A stretch of DNA of 64,000 nt, from contig JALJCQ010000024.1 in NCBI GenBank assembly GCA_023091665.1, forward strand, positions 1,054,001 to 1,118,000, given 5' to 3'. The first letter of the stretch is position 1. Every line of letters begins with the position of its first letter. Below, one piece after another: positions 29,860 through 39,733 of the stretch. The DNA comes from Pythium myriotylum (taxonomy: Eukaryota; Oomycota; Peronosporomycetes; Pythiales; Pythiaceae). Position numbers and translations under genes: made by a program. The notes below the pieces were generated by a model, which was not told where the DNA came from, did not search any database, and saw only the letters and a list, made by a program, of their open reading frames with translations.

Positions 29860-30646
29860 GGCGCCGGCTCGCCGCCGCCCAAGGAGCCGCGCAGGCGCAA
29901 GAGGAAGTCTAAGCCGGAGCGTCTAGCGAGATGAATTGGCAGCGGAGACACCGACGCAGGCGACGTCGAAAGGGCCATGTCGATAGACGCTCTGCACGCG
30001 CTGCTAGCGGCACCCGAAACCACGACCAGCGCCCAATAGGACCACGCGCAGGCCGTGGCCAAGCACCTCGCCTCGACCGAGCCAAGCAGCTCTTGGTGTG
30101 CAGCTTGGTGTTCGAGCGACAGGCGCATAAGGCCACCCCGTCCGCTGCGCTCGCCGTCTGCAGCTCTCTCCGAACGAACTCGTCCAAGTGCTGAAACAAG
30201 CTCGAGACGATCCTACCGTAGGAGCTGAGTCCGGATGCGAAACCGTTCGCGCAAGGAGCTTTGTACCACTGCCTCATCAACAGCGAGAACTCGCGAACGA
30301 GCGGGTCTTCGGTCAATTGAATCGTGAGCTGCGTGTTCCAGAGCGCAGCGACGTTGTTGACGCAATGCAGCTGCTCGTCCTTTATTTCCTCCCGCGTCAA
30401 GGAGTCATTCCCTTGAATCTCGACTGCAGTGTCGTCTCTCTCGATGCAGAGATGCTGAATAGCCCGAGACTCGTCGATGAAATCGCCAAAAACATTCTTC
30501 AAACGATCCAATTGGCCGAGCCAGGTGCTCTGTGGTCGCTTTTTGTGGGGTTCTTCGCTTTCTACGGAGCCAACGAGTTTGATTTCGTTCGAGTGGCTCT
30601 TGTTGGAGCCTCCGCAGCGATCGTTTCTTCTTTGAATAGAAGATAA
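29860..30646 (+). pseudogene. Cid1/TUTase-type nucleotidyltransferase remnant with a 144-bp inversion
   Basis: The plus frame 30188-30646 ends in MQLLVLYFLPRQGVIPL and ALWSLFVGFFAFYGANEFDF, like the PAP-associated domain of terminal uridylyl/poly(A) polymerases. The expected preceding block lies reversed at 30361-30218: VNNVAALWNTQL, DPLVREFSLLMRQWYK and ASGLSSY (compare NN-LA--NT-L and LSSY in the family). Flipping exactly 144 bp gives DDPT-VNNVAALWNT and GLSSY-AMQLLVLYFL in one frame. Upstream plus-strand sequence is basic (PPPKEPRRRKRKSKPERLAR) with frameshifts and stops, and a weak GSRATG-like patch near 30100, so the gene is dead apart from the inversion. The family adds U or A to RNA 3' ends. 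Confidence 0.6.
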
Positions 30647-30832
30647 TATTTTATGAACACCTTGGATGCCGGAAAGACATGGAGAAAGGAGGGAGGGAAG
30701 CAGTTGCTTGACTCTCTTCTCATACATTCTACAATTGGATCTGCCGACTAGAAATAGACTGATGGCACGCACGCCTCAGCTTACTGTGTTCGGCTCGGAG
30801 TCAAAGTCCAAAACTTGGCATCAACGCAGGCG

Positions 30833-31894
30833 ATGACAGTCCCCGCCACGGTGTCGGTGCCAAGGCAGCATGCGTCCGAGCTTTCTTCGTCGAAGTCTTG
30901 CGACCGCGATCTCGACAAGCGCCTCAAGTTGCAAAATTTCCTCGTCATGAAGGCATTCAACCTGCGCAAAGGCAAGCAAACGCTCACACAGCAGTTCCAA
31001 TTCTTGCGCAGAACCGGCAGAACCGACGAAGTCTCTGGCAAGGGTTTTCTCGAACTTGGAGCACTGTGTGACTTCCTTTGCATACCGCCGTTCCGGAAAT
31101 TGATTTTGTGTCAGATATTCGGTCTTCCGATCGACGCACCACACGCGACCCGGATAGACTTCGACTCATTTTTGCGGTTCCTCCAAACGGCTGCCGTTCA
31201 AGCAGCACACGAAGAGAAGGAACTTCGAAGACAGGACAGCACCAGGTCACTCCCTGTTCCGCCCCCTTCGATCAGGTCTACTCGAAACAATCAAGATCAG
31301 GCGTCGAACCATGCGCTGGTGTGTTTTGAGCCTAGTCTCTTGTCGATGCAGTTCTCTCGACCACCACCTGCTCCTGGGCTATGGAAAAAGCGCGAGATCA
31401 CGATCCAGGAACGGATCACGGAGTACACAAAGATCGACGAACATGGTCGCGCGCAGCATCTTGTCGAAAAGGAGAAGCATCAGAGTGAGGTGATCCACAT
31501 GGAGTCGCTGCATGGCGAATTCGCGCATCGCGAGATCACCCACTATGAGCAGTTCGAAAAACTTAATGACGAGATAGTTCACCACGAGACAGGCCGTGAG
31601 GAGTTTGTGCATCTCAAGTCTCAGCACGACGAAGTGTCCAAGTTTGAGTCGTCCATCCCAACACCGCAGCAAGCATCTCGGCCAGAGGAGTGCGAACAAC
31701 CGCCACCGTCGCCCACAATTAAGCGAGACCCGTCAACGATACACGGTAACGGAATGAGAAACTTCCAAAGCCCAGATCGATGTGGAGAACTGACCCCAGA
31801 GGAAGAAGAAGCGTACTATCGATATCAGCAGGTGCATGGGGGCGACATCGGTGAGGCGCCTCAGGAAGACAGTGAGATAGAGGGGCTGATGTAA
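30833..31894 (+). CDS. conserved hypothetical protein, 353 aa
   Basis: Intact frame from the ATG at 30833 (a TTG precedes in frame). The N-terminal half has helix-rich, EF-hand-like spacing (GFLELGALCDFLCIPPFRK, RIDFDSFLRFLQ). The middle is Pro-rich; residues ~190-280 are a repetitive Glu/His-rich segment (VEKEKHQSEVIHMES, HREITHYEQFEKLN, HHETGREEFVHLKS) of a kind conserved in many protists. The C-terminus is acidic (LTPEEEEAYYRYQQ). Function is not known to me. It is the only intact ordinary gene within the 29-35 kb decayed zone, which argues for selection on it. Confidence 0.7.
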   Translation: MTVPATVSVPRQHASELSSSKSCDRDLDKRLKLQNFLVMKAFNLRKGKQTLTQQFQFLRRTGRTDEVSGKGFLELGALCDFLCIPPFRKLILCQIFGLPIDAPHATRIDFDSFLRFLQTAAVQAAHEEKELRRQDSTRSLPVPPPSIRSTRNNQDQASNHALVCFEPSLLSMQFSRPPPAPGLWKKREITIQERITEYTKIDEHGRAQHLVEKEKHQSEVIHMESLHGEFAHREITHYEQFEKLNDEIVHHETGREEFVHLKSQHDEVSKFESSIPTPQQASRPEECEQPPPSPTIKRDPSTIHGNGMRNFQSPDRCGELTPEEEEAYYRYQQVHGGDIGEAPQEDSEIEGLM

Positions 31895-32136
31895 GAGTAA
31901 TCCGAACGTCGCGACTCTCGACAATCGCCTCATGAGCCCACTGCATTCAAGACTTAGGTGTGCTGTTGTGGAAACTTACGAGCTGCGGCAAGCGAGATTA
32001 AAAAATAATTGCACAACCGGTGGAGATGCTCTTCAGGCAATAAATTCGTGAACGAAGTCGTTCAAAGCGATATATTAGTGATTGATCCGGCGGGCAGCTC
32101 CGCACATCGTAAACTAATGATCTAATGACGCATCTT

Positions 32137-33015
32137 CTAGCGAAGGCCAATGATGACTTGTTGCATGACGGTGCGTAGATCAACAACGGCGTTTGCATTT
32201 ACGCCTGCTGGGAGAGCTTGATTCGCAGGAATCGACAAGATCCGGTGCATATTGAAGGGGACGTTGACAGCAGCACCAGCAGCTGTGTGTCGAAATGCTC
32301 CGCTCGCTGTTGGTGCACTCATTGGAGTTGGCTGGGTCGTACTGTCATAGAGAGCATATCGAATCTGGGTTCCAGGGGCACTGACTTTCAGTAGCAGCAC
32401 ATACTGAACTCCAGCATAACCGAACCACCATCTGGCACCATCGAGCAGACGTGGCCAAGACTGAGATCTCCCGACCTCAACTGCAAGCGTCACCCAATCG
32501 GCAATGGTACGAGGTGGCGGTGGTGGTGTTCGGTTGAGCGTCACTCCCGTCGGACCAAAAGTCGCATCGGCCTCCTTGTTCTGGTTGCCGGCTCTTCTCG
32601 CGGTCATCGATCCCCTTGTTGTAGTTTTGCGTCCATTTCCTGTCGCGGTAAGGAACTCGTACTCAAATTTGCTGGCTGTGATCTCATGCACCGCCGTCGG
32701 AAGATCGACAATCAGGAGACGCCCATTTTCGAGGGCGAGAAATCGCAGTGGAACCCGCAGTCCTTCCCCGTCTCCGACATATTCATTGAATGCATCAACC
32801 GAGACTCCCTCACAGACGACGTACGGCTCGATTTCGTCTTCATCGTTGTTGAAGTGACCTGCAACCGCGTCCAGATCCAGCGCCTTCATGGCGTTGCGAA
32901 CTCCACGGGCGGTTACTGGCGTCGTCATGCTCGCTGCAGCAGTTGTTCTTGGTCGCACCACGTGGAAGATCGCGCCGGAAGGCGAAGCGGCATCCCCGTC
33001 GCAGTACACGCTCAT
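32137..33015 (-). CDS. repeat-family protein R, intact copy D
   Basis: 292 aa from ATG 33015 (MSVYCDGD) to TAG at 32137-32139. Segments in order: IFHVVRPRTTAAASMTTPVT, NAMKALDLDAVAGHFNNDED (acidic), FLALENGRLLIVDLPT, a linker with TARRAGNQNKEAD, a Pro run (TPPPPPRT), then WVTLAVEVGRS, WWFGYAGVQYVLLLKVS, and the C-terminal AAGAAVNVPFNMHRILSIPA. No signal peptide or known domain is recognised. At least three other copies or fragments occur in the window (3-131, copy A in three pieces, 33820-34010), usually beside protease remnants, so the gene spreads with, or as part of, a larger duplicated unit. It serves here as the empty-site reference for both insertions in copy A. Confidence 0.65.
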   Translation of the reverse strand: MSVYCDGDAASPSGAIFHVVRPRTTAAASMTTPVTARGVRNAMKALDLDAVAGHFNNDEDEIEPYVVCEGVSVDAFNEYVGDGEGLRVPLRFLALENGRLLIVDLPTAVHEITASKFEYEFLTATGNGRKTTTRGSMTARRAGNQNKEADATFGPTGVTLNRTPPPPPRTIADWVTLAVEVGRSQSWPRLLDGARWWFGYAGVQYVLLLKVSAPGTQIRYALYDSTTQPTPMSAPTASGAFRHTAAGAAVNVPFNMHRILSIPANQALPAGVNANAVVDLRTVMQQVIIGLR

Positions 33016-33150
33016 CTTCTCCCTTTCTCGGACTGGGAAAGGAAACGTCCTGGAATGGGAAAGGGTGCCTGAGGACAGAGAAGTCGATAAAACCGGTTTC
33101 TTTCTCCGCTCACCGTCCGTCCGCTCATCGTCCTCATTCATACCACGTCC

Positions 33151-33540
33151 AACGCCAAGACCAAGAAGAACGCCGTCCGCGTCTCGGGCTTCGTGCGCGG
33201 CTTTCCTGCCAAGTGCATGCTGTAGCCGTCGACCGACCCGCAGGCTACTCACAGGCTACCCAGCTGCCGCTCGCACACACGCGAGACGAGGCTCTCGCGC
33301 GGCTGCTTAGTCGGTGGAACTGACCTCTGCACGTCTGCACGTCTGCACGTCTGCACGGGCTGGCTCGCCCGTAGCGGCGGCCACCTGATCACTAGCGAGC
33401 AAGCGCCATCGCATCCCGTCGGCAGTCTCTGCCAAGACGACCGATAATATTGAGTTCATGGCCGAGCGCTCGGGCTGCTCAGTCGAGTGGAAGACGCAGC
33501 TCGGCTGCACAGGCACGATGCCCTGCTCGCTCGTCGTGGC
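33151..33540 (+). pseudogene. trypsin-like secreted protease fragment
   Basis: Reads NAKTKKNAVRVSGFVRGFP and PAKCM, a stop, then in shifted frames GWLARSGGHLITS and SVEWKTQLGCTGTM. This matches the block order seen at 34190-34600 (NATKNAFRITGF, GWLAGSDGHLIT, GCKGTM) and an oomycete extracellular serine protease family related to lysyl endopeptidases. Several stops and frameshifts. It lies head-to-head with R copy D; the 29440-29550 region beside R copy A has the same debris. Confidence 0.6.
33326..33356. repeat. 8-bp tandem repeat
   Basis: The unit acgtctgc or its rotation repeats about four times inside the protease remnant, producing a local reading-frame disruption. Confidence 0.9.
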
Positions 33541-33549
33541 GGCTCTGAA

Positions 33550-33815
33550 ATGATCTTCGACGGTCGACTCCACTACGAACACCACGACCAAAGCCAGTAC
33601 AACTACACACGGACCGACGGCCAAGGATACGGGACAGTAGAGAACATGGGGGTCACACGTGCGATCGAAGCGCACAAGTGTCTCGAGAACCAGAACTACG
33701 ATCTTCGTCCTCTCCACGAGTTGCCGAGCGCGCTGAGTGAAGCACGAGTCGTCGACGACGCGTCTGCGTTTGGCCTCTCGACCGACTTGCAAATTTGCAC
33801 TATCGGCCTCGAAGG
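33550..33815 (+). pseudogene. N-terminal-domain fragment of an LH-family hydrolase
   Basis: Reads MIFDGRLHYEH, QYNYTRTDGQGYGTVENMGV and LSEARVVDDASAFGLS. LH5 has LTFDGRLSYQFLGEEFNFTV, DGRGYVTVENLA and LRAARVVDDATALGLS at the same spacing, so this is the beta-rich first domain, without anchor or hydrolase domain. It is open in the same plus frame as the flanking remnants (33487-34428). Confidence 0.8.
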
Positions 33816-33819
33816 GATA

Positions 33820-34010
33820 TCAGGTGGTGCGGCCAACAACAACTGCTGCAGCAAGCATGACGACACAATGAAGTTCGTACCGTCATGGATGCCCTCGATC
33901 TTGACGTGGTTGCGAATACCTTCGACAACGATGACGACGAAATCGAGCCTTGGGTCGACCATCTCTGCGCAGAACAACCCGGCCGCCATTGGTACGACCG
34001 TGACCACTAA
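33820..34010 (+). pseudogene. family R fragment, divergent
   Basis: Nucleotides match the R start (gtggtgcggccaacaacaac and the Ala/Ser/Met/Thr codons that follow), and after a shift the frame reads MDALDLDVVANTFDNDDDEI then EPWVDHL to a TAA at 34008-34010. R copies A and D have ALDLDEVANYFDNDEDEIEP at this place. Opposite orientation to copy D. Confidence 0.7.
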
Positions 34011-34013
34011 CCT

Positions 34014-34730
34014 CACGGTCACTGTACTTCGAATTCCTCTAGTCCGAAAGGTTTCGTACATTGCTGTCAAGTTTAGCGAGTTTGACCTCCCGGCCAGTGA
34101 CGTCGTGGTCGTGCGCTCACCTGACTCGACCATGGGCCACTTCTACACCGGCAAAGGTCAGAATGGAGACAGCAACTTTGTCGGACGAGACGGCTTTCGT
34201 CGAGTGCTTCCCGTCCAGCACCGCGTCCAACGCGACCAAGAACGCCTTCCGCATCACGGGCTTCTCGTGAGTTTCCAGCCAGGCAGGATGAATCGATCTG
34301 CGGTGCTGTCGATTGGTCAGTCCCGGCCAAGTTCATGCCCCGGCCCTAGACCAACTCACAGAATGCCTACCTGCCCCTCGCATGCACGCGTGGCAAGGGT
34401 GTGCTCGCCTCCTCATTGGCGGGACTGACTTCTTCACGGGCTGGCTTGCCGGTAGCGATGGTCACCTGATCAACTAGCGAGCACTGCATTTCATCTGCGA
34501 CCTCTGTCAAGACGGTTGATGTCGAGTTTATGTCCGAAAGCTCGGGCTGCTCGGTCGAGTGTTAGGCTTAACTCGGCTGCAAGGGCACGATGGTGACCAA
34601 GGCGGCGACGTTCGTGACCAAAAAGAAGGCTCTCGACTACGCTTGGCTCAAGTTCCCAGAGGGATCCGACATGTCGAGGTACAGCTTCCTATATGCGTCA
34701 GGCCCGCTGCCCCGCGAACGTTGAGGAAGG
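34014..34730 (+). pseudogene. trypsin-like secreted protease remnant
   Basis: In several plus frames: VSYIAVKFSEFDLPASDVVV and YTGKGQNGD (N-terminal domain), FVECFPSSTASNATKNAFRI (34192-34266), GWLAGSDGHLIT then a stop at about 34476, VKTVDVEFMSESSGCSVE then a stop, and GCKGTMVTKAATFVTKKKAL with DYAWLKFPEG (to ~34670). The order agrees with a secreted chymotrypsin-fold protease; the catalytic His loop and the GGSSGSP block are not intact. At least three stops and several shifts. Confidence 0.65.
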
Positions 34731-35637
34731 CAGCTTCAACGAGGCCATCACGCAGTGGAGCCAGTCGGACCAGTTGAGTTCAACGAAAGCTCACGTCCAG
34801 AACGATGACGGAAGTCCATCTCGCGACTCCCACACCGGGAAAGGATCCAGTTCGCAATGAGTGGCAGATTTCACTGGCGAGTGTAAAGACCCTCGTGCGA
34901 TCAACGACGTCCCACGGGTACGCGAGTGGGAACACCCAGCAACGTCACGTTGGTGTGTACGAATCGAGATGATGTGATGTGGAACGTCCCCCAGAAGCCC
35001 CAACTGCTGACTGCTCGTCTCCACCGAGCTCAGGTCGACAGGATCGCCGACCCCCTCCCCTTCTCAGCCTTCAACCTCAACTCGCTCTTCTACCGACCAG
35101 AAGTTTCTCATCCACTGCACGTTGCGGCGTTCGCGTGTGTGCATGCCTTGCCGCGAACTCCATCGACGAAACCGTCGCTGTTCTCTCTCATATCACGGAT
35201 GGTGAGGAAATGCATATCAGAGACTACAGCGGCACCATCCCCAGACAAGAAACGTCGAGGTCACTTGGGGTGCAGTGCACGCGGCTCGTCTCTATCCCGA
35301 CTTGACTGGTTCCATCAGCGCCAGCCGGTCTCTCGATCATTACAAGCGTCCACAACGTGACAACATTGTCCCCCTGACCGAAACGGCCGCGAGCCAATTG
35401 CTGTTGTTCACATCTTCCACCAGATGGTGTGTACAGTGGGATGTGCACGGGAAGATCTCTCATCTCCAAGGTCTCAGTTGGGGTTCAAGAGACAGGCCAT
35501 ATTGCAGTCGGTAGATTCACGGGCTCACTCTCTTCCTCTTGGGCGTGAGAGATTAGTCTCTCTCACTCTCTCTGCTCTCTCGTCCGAGTCCGCAGTCCTC
35601 CATCGGCGGCCTCCCGCACAGTCCGATAGCAAAAGCC
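34731..35637. other. intergenic region upstream of LH1, nothing recognised
   Basis: Short unrelated open frames only. The last ~120 bp are CT-rich (tctctctcactctctctgctctctc near 35552-35580), like the leaders of CELF and other genes, and probably contain the LH1 promoter and 5' UTR. Confidence 0.4.
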
Positions 35638-37353
35638 ATGACCAAGGCGCTCGACGCTTCTCCTTCGACGCTCCAGCGCAATGCGCTCGCGAAGCGCCTC
35701 GCGCTCGGCGGCGTCACGCTCACGGCCGCGACGCTCGCGACGCTGGGCTTTTACGGCCACCACGCGACTTCCGTTCACCACGAGGCGAGCCGACTTCTCG
35801 CCGAGATCGCCAGCGCCAGAGGCATCGAAGTCACGTTTCGCACGCGCGCTGAGAACGGCGGCACGCAGGTCCACGGCATTCTCCTGCCCAAGGCGACGGC
35901 GACCGCCGCGCAGCTTTCATTCGACGGTCGTATCTCGTACGACCTCGCCGACACGCAGTACAACTTCACGTTGCTCAACGACCGCGCGTACGTGACAGTC
36001 GAGGACCTCAAGAGCGGCAAGCTCACGCGCAGCGAGTGTCTCCACCCAGAGAACGTGCCGCCGATCGCGACGTTCACGGACGCGCTCAAGAACGCGCGCG
36101 TGATCGACGCGGTTGAAGGCTACAATGTCACCTGCGCGAGCGGCAAGATGATCGAGTTCGACTTTGCCGGCGAACCGTACGTGCTCTGCTCGTCGGGCGG
36201 CGCTGGCGCGGTCAACGTCCACGGTGAAGACCTCGACGCGACGCTGACGCTGCTCAGCGAGAGCTCGGAGGGCGTGCCATCGCCTGCCTCACTCGCAGCT
36301 CCCGCGACGTTGGATCTCTCCAAATGCGACAAGATCACGACGGCGACGGGCGATGCGAGTCTGGTGACGTCGACAACCTCGCGTCTCTTGCAGCGTACGC
36401 AAGACGCTCTCCAAATCGCGACTGGTGGTCGACGCCTGGGCAAGATGGGTTCGTCCGACTGCGGCTGCACAGGCGGTAAGAAGCAGTGCCTCTTTGTGCA
36501 CGGCTTTGGCTACAATGACACAGGCGCGGCGACTGACACGTTCGAGTACTTCGGCTCGGTCGAGAAGTCGCTGCCGTGCTGCTCGTCGGTCAAGTTCGTG
36601 CACCTGGACACGAATGACGAGGCTTGGTACTCGGACAAGCTCACGACCAAGGTCTGCAACACGGCCATTGACATGACGCAGAGCAAGAACCCGCTGCAGC
36701 TCGAGAACCTCGCGGTCATCGCGCACTCGATGGGCAACCTCATCGTTTCAGCGGCGCTCATGAACGGCAAGTGCGGACTCGCCAAGAGCTCCAAGTGGAT
36801 CTCGCTCGCTGGACCTATCTACGGCACTATGACTGCGACGACGTTTGTCTCGGCGATGGAGGCGCTGCCGCCGGCCACGCGCACCGCTCTCTGCACGAAC
36901 GACCCCAACACCGTCCTCGACGACCCGATCTTCTCGCTGCTCGACAGCAACGGACTGTGCTCGACGCTCACGTCGCTGAAGTCGATCGTCGCCAAGGGCT
37001 CGGCCAAGTCGAACGCCTTGCTGGATGCACTCTTCATGGCCGCCGGCGAGACGTTCAAGGACAACGTCGGCGCCAACATCTGCGGTGTTAGCGCGATCGG
37101 CCTGCTCTCTGGTGATTCGGCCAAGCTCGCGTTGGAAGCCATCATCTCGGGCCACCCGAGCCCCGCCAACGACGGTCAAGTGCACATCGACTCTTGTCGT
37201 GGCCCGATCGACAGCAGCAAGTACTCGACCTCGTGGAACGGGGGCGCGTTCTACCGCTCGGGCCTGAACCACCTGGATATCGCCATGCGTCACGGCGACG
37301 GCTGGTGGGGCAACGACCGCAAGCCTGTCAAGTGGCTCCAGTGCCAATTCTAA
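35638..37353 (+). CDS. LH1, membrane-anchored secretory alpha/beta hydrolase (lipase-like)
   Basis: 571 aa. N-terminal signal anchor (about 20-40, LALGGVTLTAATLATLGFYG), His pairs (HH-x5-HH), then RLLAE at residues 52-56. A beta-rich domain follows (LSFDGRISYDLADTQYNFTL, FDFAGEPYVLC). After a Ser/Thr linker with GGRRL comes the hydrolase domain: CLFVHGFGYN (oxyanion-hole region), nucleophile Ser364 in AHSMGNL, Asp in NDGQV and His in NHLD near the end, a Ser-Asp-His order as in lipases. It ends RKPVKWLQCQF. Many paired Cys fit an extracellular protein. Substrate unknown: esterase, lipase or acyl transfer are possible. First of six family members here. Confidence 0.85.
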   Translation: MTKALDASPSTLQRNALAKRLALGGVTLTAATLATLGFYGHHATSVHHEASRLLAEIASARGIEVTFRTRAENGGTQVHGILLPKATATAAQLSFDGRISYDLADTQYNFTLLNDRAYVTVEDLKSGKLTRSECLHPENVPPIATFTDALKNARVIDAVEGYNVTCASGKMIEFDFAGEPYVLCSSGGAGAVNVHGEDLDATLTLLSESSEGVPSPASLAAPATLDLSKCDKITTATGDASLVTSTTSRLLQRTQDALQIATGGRRLGKMGSSDCGCTGGKKQCLFVHGFGYNDTGAATDTFEYFGSVEKSLPCCSSVKFVHLDTNDEAWYSDKLTTKVCNTAIDMTQSKNPLQLENLAVIAHSMGNLIVSAALMNGKCGLAKSSKWISLAGPIYGTMTATTFVSAMEALPPATRTALCTNDPNTVLDDPIFSLLDSNGLCSTLTSLKSIVAKGSAKSNALLDALFMAAGETFKDNVGANICGVSAIGLLSGDSAKLALEAIISGHPSPANDGQVHIDSCRGPIDSSKYSTSWNGGAFYRSGLNHLDIAMRHGDGWWGNDRKPVKWLQCQF

Positions 37354-37539
37354 ACGCAGTAGCTGGCTGGGCAATCGACCCTAGGTAGCAAATTTTGACT
37401 CGGTGGTGATAATCGTTACTGGTGTGGTGTTTTTGAATGCAATATACCTCACCTTTCAATGCCATGAACGACAAGCGAGAACGAAAGAAAGAATGGTCTA
37501 ACAAGTTTGTTTTGATTGATCGATCACTAAGTGTTTTTT

Positions 37540-39258
37540 CTAGAACTGGCAGTTGAACCACTTGATGGGCTTGCGGTCGTCGCCCCACCAGCCATCGCCA
37601 TTGCGGAAGGAGGCATCAAGGTGGTTGATGCTCGCCTTGTAGTAGTTGCCGCCGTTCCAAGAGGTCGAGTAGAGGTTCGGGCTCAGCGTCGCGCGGCACG
37701 AGCCAAAGTCGACCTGCCCGTCGTTCTCGGAGGAAGCGTGGCCTGAAGTTGTGCCCAGCACGGAGAGCTGGATCGAGTCTGTGGTCGCGAGGCCCTTGGG
37801 ATTCACACCACAGAGACTCGAAGAGACCGACTTCTTGTACTGCTGCCCGGCAGCCGTGAACAAAGCGTCGAGTTCCGGCGTGGATTCTTTCGAACCCTTG
37901 AAGACGATCGACTTGATAGCACGGCGAGATGGACAGAGTCCGAAGAAGAGAAGCGCGTTCACGATCGCATCGTCGATCTTGGTGTTTGGGTCGTTGTAGC
38001 AGAGGCGTTCCTGGAGCGCCTTCGGGAACGATTCAAAGATCGAGACGCCGCTCGTGGCACTCATGCTGCCGTAAATCGGGCCAGCGAGAGCAATGTACTT
38101 GGAGCTCTTAGCGAGCGCGCATTTGTTGTTCATCAGAGCAGCCTGGAAAACAAGGTTGCCCATCGAGTGGGCGATCACGGCGACACCCTCAATGGCCATC
38201 TTGTCCTTGCCGCCCGACATCTTGAGCGCTTCCGAGCAGAGCGCCTCGGTCGAGGCATCGTCGTACCATGGCGAGTTGAGCGTGTCGATGTGGAGGAACT
38301 TGGTGGACCAGCAGCACTGGGTCTGCTGCTCCATCGTGCCGAAGTAGTTCGGGAACTGGCTAGTCGAGGCGCTGGCGTTGTAGCCCAGACCGTGCACAAA
38401 GAGACATTGCTTAAAGCCACCCTTGCACGTGCACGCGTACTCCTCCCTCGCCGTCTTGCTCAGACGGCGGCCACCCGTGAGCACCTGGAAGGCGTCTTGC
38501 GTGCGCTGCAAAGCACGCGACGTCTTGGCCGCGACGCTGGAAGTGATGAGACTGGCGTCTCCCGACGTGGGCGTAACGGCGTCACAAGTCGAGAGATCGA
38601 GACCTGCAGGCGGGGCGAGCGACGCAAGCGACGGCACACCTTCCGAGTTGTCGCGCAGCAGCGTCAGCGAGGCCTCGAGATCGTCGCTTACGACCTTGAC
38701 CGTGCCAGGACTGTCCGCGCTCGAACCGTGGGCCGGGTTGACAGTGCAGATCACGTACGGCTCGCCGGCGAAGTCGAACTCGATCATCTTACCAGTCGGG
38801 CAGGTGAGCTTGTCGTTGCCCACGGCGTCGACAATGCGTCCGTGCTTGAGCGCCTCCGTAAGCGTCGAGATTGGAGGGATGTTCTCTGGATGGACGCACG
38901 CGTTGCGCGAGAGCTTGCCCGTCTTGAGGTCCTCGATCGTCATGTACGCGCGGTCGTTGAGCAGCGTGAAGTTGTATTGCTCACCGATGAAGTCGTAAGA
39001 GAGGCGCCCGTCGAACGCGAGCTCGCCCGAGGCAGCGGAGGCCTTCGGGATTAGAATGCCGTGCACGTTGAGGCCCTTGGAGTCGCGCATGGTGACCTGA
39101 ATACCCTTGGAGCTCGTGATCTCGGCCAGCAGACGTCCTGTGTCGTGGTGGAAAGTCTCGGCGTGGTGGCCGTAGAGCCCAAGCGTTGCGATCATCGCCG
39201 CCGTGAATGCCACGCCGCCGATCGCGACGCGCTTGAGAATCGACGAGGAAGAGACCAT
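37540..39258 (-). CDS. LH2, membrane-anchored secretory alpha/beta hydrolase
   Basis: 572 aa from ATG 39258 (MVSSSSILKRV); the frame is open further upstream only from a GTG. Anchor at about 11-29 (VAIGGVAFTAAMIATLGLYG), HH-x5-HH, RLLAE at 42-46. The first domain has LAFDGRLSYDFIGEQYNFTL. The hydrolase domain has CLFVHGLGYN, Ser365 in AHSMGNL, NDGQV and NHLD, and ends RKPIKWFNCQF. Closest to LH3, its same-strand neighbour 475 bp away, so the pair looks like a tandem duplication. Tail-to-tail with LH1 (186 bp between stops). Confidence 0.85.
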   Translation of the reverse strand: MVSSSSILKRVAIGGVAFTAAMIATLGLYGHHAETFHHDTGRLLAEITSSKGIQVTMRDSKGLNVHGILIPKASAASGELAFDGRLSYDFIGEQYNFTLLNDRAYMTIEDLKTGKLSRNACVHPENIPPISTLTEALKHGRIVDAVGNDKLTCPTGKMIEFDFAGEPYVICTVNPAHGSSADSPGTVKVVSDDLEASLTLLRDNSEGVPSLASLAPPAGLDLSTCDAVTPTSGDASLITSSVAAKTSRALQRTQDAFQVLTGGRRLSKTAREEYACTCKGGFKQCLFVHGLGYNASASTSQFPNYFGTMEQQTQCCWSTKFLHIDTLNSPWYDDASTEALCSEALKMSGGKDKMAIEGVAVIAHSMGNLVFQAALMNNKCALAKSSKYIALAGPIYGSMSATSGVSIFESFPKALQERLCYNDPNTKIDDAIVNALLFFGLCPSRRAIKSIVFKGSKESTPELDALFTAAGQQYKKSVSSSLCGVNPKGLATTDSIQLSVLGTTSGHASSENDGQVDFGSCRATLSPNLYSTSWNGGNYYKASINHLDASFRNGDGWWGDDRKPIKWFNCQF

Positions 39259-39733
39259 AGTGGAATATCGGAGACCGACGAGGATGTGAGTCCGAGGCGG
39301 CCGATTGGAGAATGAGCCGTGACTGGCCGGGAGAGCTTCGTCGACGACGACTGTCTCGCGAACCGAACGCTTAGTCTGCACCCAGACAGCAGGCAAACCG
39401 TTAGAGACGCCTGGATGGGTCACAGCGAAAGGCCCGGTGGCTGTGCACCATGTTTGCTGACAGACCGGTCAGTTTCTCTGGGAACACCTCGGTGGAGTGG
39501 GTGAGAGTGGCACCATTAGTTACGGTGTCGTGTAGCGAGACAGGCAGAACTCACGTCAACGAAACGACTAGCAAGCCCCATGTGATGTTTGAAGCGGTCT
39601 TCCCGCCGATTGGTACCACCACACTATTACACTAAGACAATCACGAGCCAAGAGAGGACGGTTGCGACGATCACGAAGGCCCCCCACCGATCCATGATAG
39701 ATCCAGCGGGAGGGAATCTGGTCGGCTGGGATC
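39259..39733. other. intergenic region between LH2 and LH3
   Basis: 475 bp upstream of LH2 and downstream of LH3. Nothing recognised beyond the in-frame upstream extension of LH2. Confidence 0.4.

Noticed and set aside
29909..30772. 287-aa minus-strand frame as an independent gene
   Set aside because: Family similarity is confined to 30218-30361; on both sides it is the plus strand that matches the same family, so an inversion explains it better.
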